DNA of 64,000 bases from Marinomonas sargassi (lineage in GTDB: Bacteria; Pseudomonadota; Gammaproteobacteria; Pseudomonadales; Marinomonadaceae), in contig NZ_JAOVZB010000003.1 of assembly GCF_025716875.1 (NCBI RefSeq), positions 248,001 through 312,000 of the forward strand, in the 5' to 3' direction. Positions 59,691 through 64,000 of the stretch are shown in pieces. A program made the translations under genes and the position numbers. The first letter of the stretch is position 1. Every line of letters starts with the position of its first letter. Below the pieces are notes generated by a model, which saw nothing but the letters and a program-made list of their open reading frames with translations, had not been told where the DNA came from and made no database searches.

Positions 59691-60463
59691 CGTGTAAATA
59701 ACTCCCGCTATTAGAACAGATACTTAACAAACAAGAACACTAATTGTATTTAGTGACTTGCAAGCTACTTAAACAAATCAATCGAGCTTTACAGAAACGC
59801 ATAAAGCCCAGCCGATCTAAGGATAAAACGACACATTAACACGCTGTGTACTATGTGTCGTTTTATCTTTATATCTAATGAAAATGCTTTTTATTTTTAT
59901 ATTTTATCCATTACATCGACCACTGATTATTAACCAGTCGATTTGCTTCCAAATTTTAGCTTGGTTCAACAAGCTCAACATTAATTTTTCATGCGCCTTT
60001 TCTGTAAAACTAAAGACCCACAAAAACTCAAAACTTTGTACCAAATTAAGGACTTCATGTAGGCAAAATCCAACCTTCTTTTACATGTCAGTCCTTTAAT
60101 TTGAGCGTAAGACTATCACCTATTGGACAATTCGACTAGCCAGCAAGCCTAAGAATGCAATTATTCACTCTAGAATGGGCTATGAAAAAGCTCTCAAGAA
60201 CAGCTTTACACTTGCAACTTGACGGCATTAAACAGAAGTTTTGCAAGCAACCACTAACATTCATAAAGAAAATCAAAGTGATAAGTCATACAAATATAAG
60301 CTTTTTTATAATAAAAAAGCTAAAAAAACGTATTAGGTGCTATTTTTTTGAAGTCAAAGCCAATTCATATCAACAAATCCAAACAATCGCCACTGACGAG
60401 ACTGAAATATCAAGCTACAATGCATTTTTTATAGTTTTGAAATTAAGAAGTTAGGTAAAGTAA
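59691..60463. promoter_or_regulatory. Gene-poor 773-bp gap between aceE and nadC with a 15-bp inverted repeat
   Basis: GATAAAACGACACAT (59822-59836) is the exact inverse of ATGTGTCGTTTTATC (59853-59867), with a 16-base loop holding an inner GTGT/ACAC. A/T runs flank it, so it could end transcription in both directions or act in the aceE leader. Short open frames at 59878-60099 and 60155-60454 show no family resemblance or ribosome-binding site and are not called. Confidence 0.55.
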
Positions 60464-61309
60464 ATGACCCACTTAGATAGTCAGCTAATTGAGCATATGC
60501 AGACGCAAGTTAAATTTGCACTTACAGAAGATGTTGGCACTGGGGACATCACTGCACAATTAATTCCTGAAGATAACACCATCACAGCAAGTATCATTAG
60601 TAGGGAAGCCGCCATTCTCTGTGGTCAAGCATGGCTTGAGGAAGTATTTCTTCAGTTGGGAAATAATGTGTCTATCACTTGGCATCAAAATGATGGAGAC
60701 CTACTAGAAGCAAATAAGCCTTTTGTCACTCTTTCAGGCAATGCAAGAAGCATTTTAACCGGTGAGCGTACGGCTTTAAACTTCATTCAAACATTATCCT
60801 ACACAGCAACAGTTGCAAACGAATACAGCAAAGTTGTCGCTCACACTAACCTCTCTATATTAGATACTCGAAAAACCCTGCCTGGACTTAGGCTAGCGCA
60901 AAAATATGCGGTTACTGTTGGTGGTGGTAAAAATCATAGAATTGGGCTTTACGATGCGTTCCTAATTAAAGAGAACCATATAATGGCTGCAGGCTCTATT
61001 CAAAATGCCATAGCCATGGCAAAAAAAATCGCACCGGGCAAAACAATTGAAATTGAGACGGAGAATCTAGACGAAGTTGAAGAAGCCGTTACTGCAGGCG
61101 CAGACATTATAATGCTAGATAATTTCACCTACGCTGACATGTCAAAAGCCGTTACAACCTTTAAAGGTAGAGTAAAATTTGAAGCATCAGGAAATATGAC
61201 AAAAGAGCAGCTTCTAGAGGTAGCCGATACAGGCGTTGATTTTATATCTATTGGCGCTTTGACAAAACACATTCAAGCGGTAGACTTATCGCTACGCGCC
61301 CACAAATGA
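60464..61309 (+). CDS. nadC: Nicotinate-nucleotide pyrophosphorylase (quinolinate phosphoribosyltransferase)
   Basis: NadC makes nicotinate mononucleotide from quinolinate in NAD synthesis. The 281-residue protein has the LTGERTALNFIQ, LDTRKTLPG and GGGKNHRIGLYDA motifs with the catalytic lysines and arginines. Its stop (ATGA) overlaps an in-frame ATG of the ackA frame, so nadC and ackA-pta are probably co-transcribed. Confidence 0.96.
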   Translation: MTHLDSQLIEHMQTQVKFALTEDVGTGDITAQLIPEDNTITASIISREAAILCGQAWLEEVFLQLGNNVSITWHQNDGDLLEANKPFVTLSGNARSILTGERTALNFIQTLSYTATVANEYSKVVAHTNLSILDTRKTLPGLRLAQKYAVTVGGGKNHRIGLYDAFLIKENHIMAAGSIQNAIAMAKKIAPGKTIEIETENLDEVEEAVTAGADIIMLDNFTYADMSKAVTTFKGRVKFEASGNMTKEQLLEVADTGVDFISIGALTKHIQAVDLSLRAHK

Positions 61310-61323
61310 GAATGGAAGTCATT

Positions 61324-62520
61324 ATGAAAGACAGTATTTTAGTTATCAATTGCGGCAGCTCATCATTAAAATTTGCCATACTAGCTAACGCCGGACAACA
61401 GACTTTAGTTGAAGGTATTGCTGACCGTTTAGGATCCACAGAAAGCAGCATTTCATTTAAGTTTGAAGGAACAAAAACCGAGATTGCGCTGAGTGATGGC
61501 AGCCATAAAAGTGCCGTAAACCAGATTAAAGAATGGCTTTCTACTCAACCACAAATTGAGGCATCGCTTGCCGGTATTGGCCATCGAGTTGTTCATGGCG
61601 GAGAAACTTTCTCAGAATCAGTGCTAATAAATAAAGCTGTCATAGATGGAATTAAAGATTGCGCACGATTTGCACCACTGCATAACCCGGCACACACTAA
61701 AGGGATTGAAGTTGCCTTTGAGCTCTTCCCTGGTCTACCTCAAGCCGCTGTGTTCGATACGGCCTTCCATCAAACACTCGATAAAGAGCAGTTCTTATAC
61801 CCAATACCCATGTCGCTATATCGCGAACACCATTTCCGTAAATATGGTTTCCATGGCACCAGCTACCGTTATATCAGCAAACACTTAGCAGAAATATACA
61901 AAGAAAGTATAAATGAAGGTGTACTTGTAGCTCACCTAGGCAATGGCGCTAGTGTGTGCGCTATTAATAACGGTAAAGCGTCTGACACCAGTATGGGCAT
62001 CACTCCGCTAGAAGGCCTTATGATGGGAACGCGTTCTGGTAGCTTAGACCCAAGTCTCCTCTCATTTATAAGCGAAGCAGAAAACATATCACCAGAAGAA
62101 GCGCTTTCTATCCTCAATAAGAAAAGTGGTTTGCTGGGCGTTTCTGAAATATCTAATGATTGCCGTACGCTTGAAGAAGCTATGACATCTGGAGACAGTA
62201 AAGCCAAATTAGCACTCGATATGTTTGCCTCTCGAACAGCAAAGCACTTAGTTAGCGCAGCTACAACGCTTGATAGTATTGATCACCTAGTCTTTACTGG
62301 TGGCATAGGTGAAAACTCATCTTATATTCGAAGCACGATTTGCAAGTACCTAAAAGCGTTCAATATAGAAATAGATAATACTTTAAATGATACAGCGCCC
62401 AGAGGCGAAGTGTTCGAAATAAGTGCAAATGGACATAAGACCAAGGTATGGATTATTCCAACTAACGAAGAGCTTATGATCGCACTGGATACTATTAACT
62501 TAATTCAAGATAAGCCGTAA
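61324..62520 (+). CDS. ackA: Acetate kinase
   Basis: AckA interconverts acetyl phosphate and acetate with ATP. The 398-residue protein starts MKDSILVINCGSSSLKF and has GHRVVHGGE, HLGNGAS and FTGGIGENS. I chose ATG 61324, with GGAAG upstream; an ATG at 61306 overlaps the nadC stop and could be used by translational coupling. Confidence 0.97.
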   Translation: MKDSILVINCGSSSLKFAILANAGQQTLVEGIADRLGSTESSISFKFEGTKTEIALSDGSHKSAVNQIKEWLSTQPQIEASLAGIGHRVVHGGETFSESVLINKAVIDGIKDCARFAPLHNPAHTKGIEVAFELFPGLPQAAVFDTAFHQTLDKEQFLYPIPMSLYREHHFRKYGFHGTSYRYISKHLAEIYKESINEGVLVAHLGNGASVCAINNGKASDTSMGITPLEGLMMGTRSGSLDPSLLSFISEAENISPEEALSILNKKSGLLGVSEISNDCRTLEEAMTSGDSKAKLALDMFASRTAKHLVSAATTLDSIDHLVFTGGIGENSSYIRSTICKYLKAFNIEIDNTLNDTAPRGEVFEISANGHKTKVWIIPTNEELMIALDTINLIQDKP

Positions 62521-62558
62521 TTCACAATTAAACAATGGACTAAATTTTAGGATATTTT

Positions 62559-64000
62559 ATGCCGATTAATGTACTTATGACGGTCCCAACGGGACCAGGC
62601 GTAGGCTTAACATCCGTCTCAGTAGGTCTTGTACGCGCCTTAGAACAACAAGGCTTACAAGCAAGCTTTTTCAAGCCTATCGCTCAACCGCAACCGGGTG
62701 ACGAAGGCCCAGACAAATCAACAGCAATGGTTACACAAGGCTCGACCCTCATTCCTGCCGAGCCTATTCCACTACATGAAGCTGAGCGCTACCTATATAA
62801 CGACAACATTGATGAATTAATGGAAGAAATTGTTGGGCGCTTTCAATCCAGCGTAGAACCCAATTCCACCGTTATTGTTGAAGGACTTGCTCAAATTTCA
62901 GGGCACCCCTATGCAACGCGTTTAAATAAAGCCATTGCACGAACGTTAGACGCAGACCTTGTATTAGTCACTGCGCCTAATAACATGCGAGTTAACGAGC
63001 TAGAGCATCATGTTGAAATAGCAGCTGGCTCTTACGGTGGCATTAAAGCAAATGATGTCATCGGTTGTATTTTAAACAAAACAACCCCCGGCTCATTAGG
63101 CGTAAAATCCTACGGTGATTTGTTCGCCCAAAGAAGTATATTCAAGCGAAATTTCAGCTTACTTGGTCAAATTCCAGCCTCGGATGAACTCACCTTCCCT
63201 CGAGTAAAAGATGTTGCCGATTTCCTTGGTGCAAAAATTATTAATGAAGGGGAGCTAACTAGCCGACGCGTACAATCCTATACATTATGTGCCCGCGGTG
63301 TTGAAAATGTACTTGAAGCTTTACGCCCAGGGGTCTTGGTTTTCACTCCCGGTGATAGAACAGATGTCATCATGGCAACAGCAATTGCCGCTTTAAACGA
63401 CATAAAAATTGCAGCCCTTGTAGTGACAGGTGACTACCAACCAAGTGATGCCCTAATGAGCTTGTGTGGCAAAGCCATGGCAAAAGGCCTACCAGTTTTA
63501 TCGGTACAATCGAATAGCTGGGAAACCGTCATCAATATGCAGTCTTTCAACCAAGAGATTCCATTAGATGACAAAGAACGAATCCTAATGGTCAAAGAGC
63601 ATATTGCTCGCTGTATTGATCATGATTGGATTAATTCATTTGCTATGAACCAAGAGGAGAGAAAACTTTCTCCACCAGCATTCCGTTTCCGCTTAATAGA
63701 GTTAGCCCGCTCTCTCAACAAACGCATCATCCTTCCTGAGGGTGAGGAAGCAAGAACCATTCAAGCAGCCTCAATTTGTGCAGAGCGAGGTATTGCGCGC
63801 TGTACATTACTAGGAAGTAAAAAAGAAATTCAACGAATAGCCCAAAATAATGGCATAGAAATTCATCACAATGTTGAAATTCTTGACCCGAAGACCATTC
63901 GAGAAGAGTACGTTGCTCCAATGGTTGAACTAAGAAAAGCCCGTGGTTTGACTGACATTGTTGCCAGAGAACAACTAGCTGACAATGTAGTACTAGGCAC
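62559..64000 (+). CDS. pta: Phosphate acetyltransferase (N-terminal part)
   Basis: The frame from ATG 62559 (38 bases after ackA) runs open to the window end, about 480 codons. It shows the long Pta form: an N-terminal P-loop-like region (VPTGPGVGLTSVSVGL), a middle DRTGG-type domain (LVFTPGDRTDVI), and the start of the catalytic domain (KRIILPEGEEARTIQAA). Pta makes acetyl phosphate from acetyl-CoA. The catalytic C terminus is outside the window. Confidence 0.96.
   Translation, partial: MPINVLMTVPTGPGVGLTSVSVGLVRALEQQGLQASFFKPIAQPQPGDEGPDKSTAMVTQGSTLIPAEPIPLHEAERYLYNDNIDELMEEIVGRFQSSVEPNSTVIVEGLAQISGHPYATRLNKAIARTLDADLVLVTAPNNMRVNELEHHVEIAAGSYGGIKANDVIGCILNKTTPGSLGVKSYGDLFAQRSIFKRNFSLLGQIPASDELTFPRVKDVADFLGAKIINEGELTSRRVQSYTLCARGVENVLEALRPGVLVFTPGDRTDVIMATAIAALNDIKIAALVVTGDYQPSDALMSLCGKAMAKGLPVLSVQSNSWETVINMQSFNQEIPLDDKERILMVKEHIARCIDHDWINSFAMNQEERKLSPPAFRFRLIELARSLNKRIILPEGEEARTIQAASICAERGIARCTLLGSKKEIQRIAQNNGIEIHHNVEILDPKTIREEYVAPMVELRKARGLTDIVAREQLADNVVLG

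Noticed and set aside
59691..59821. PdhR operator before aceE
   Set aside because: No AATTGGT-N3-ACCAATT-like sequence is present.
59878..60454. Two short open frames between aceE and nadC
   Set aside because: No ribosome-binding sites, no family resemblance, and AT-rich Lys/Phe/Ile composition expected by chance.

Overview
The window looks like a chromosomal segment of a marine gammaproteobacterium of the Oceanospirillales, most like Marinomonas. This is an inference from protein similarity and gene order: fimV-truA-trpF-trpB-trpA-accD-folC-dedD-cvpA, pabC-mltG-tmk-holB-tatD, rne beside rluC, an AlaA-type aminotransferase, YajG, YajQ and EpmC, plus moderately AT-rich DNA. Almost everything is housekeeping. 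I see no phage, transposase, CRISPR array or rRNA.

Layout. 1-8.7 kb: a minus-strand run of overlapping genes from fimV through truA, the last tryptophan genes, accD, folC and a SPOR protein to the start of cvpA, cut by the window edge. 8.9-12.4 kb: an EAL protein, groES-groEL behind a sigma-32-like promoter, and fxsA. 12.4-18.4 kb: an alkyltransferase-like repair protein, yajQ, panE, a CvfB-type S1 protein, a DUF1415 protein, an SrmB-type helicase, ribA and an Lrp-family regulator. 18.6-29.3 kb: leuA, a small secreted protein, a Lon-like protease, the tatD-holB-tmk-mltG-pabC operon, a VOC protein and a LysR regulator. 29.5-30.5 kb: eight tRNA genes (five Glu, three Gly) behind one strong promoter. 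30.6-36.4 kb: a YajG-like lipoprotein, msrB, alaA, htpX, and epmC-pdxB-PilZ. 36.6-42.7 kb: glycine cleavage/one-carbon genes, with gcvT divergent from glyA-gcvH-gcvP. 42.8-46 kb: the only accessory-looking stretch, four small unfamiliar genes between copies of a structured repeat. 46.1-64 kb: a chemoreceptor, a CLCA_X-like protein, rluC, rne, a SulP transporter, aceE-aceF, and nadC-ackA-pta running off the end.

How the genes fit together. GlyA and the GcvT/H/P proteins handle glycine and C1 units, and two near-identical palindromes in the gcvT/glyA gap suggest one shared regulator. AceE and AceF make acetyl-CoA, and Pta and AckA convert it to acetate and ATP. GroES/GroEL, HtpX and the Lon-like protease cover protein quality control. 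RNase E, SrmB, RluC, TruA and EpmC act on RNA and the ribosome.

The best candidates for new biology are regulatory or structural. First, a 13-bp inverted repeat buries the htpX ribosome-binding site and overlaps a sigma-32-like promoter. Second, a palindrome pair lies in the gcvT/glyA gap. Third, a repeat family with compensatory changes in its stems flanks the small-gene islet. Fourth, a 15-bp degenerate tandem repeat begins at the gcvT stop codon. Fifth, 14 perfect 9-bp repeats sit in the RNase E tail. I did not find a clear undescribed multi-gene system. The islet at 43.2-45.2 kb is the nearest thing, and its function is unknown.
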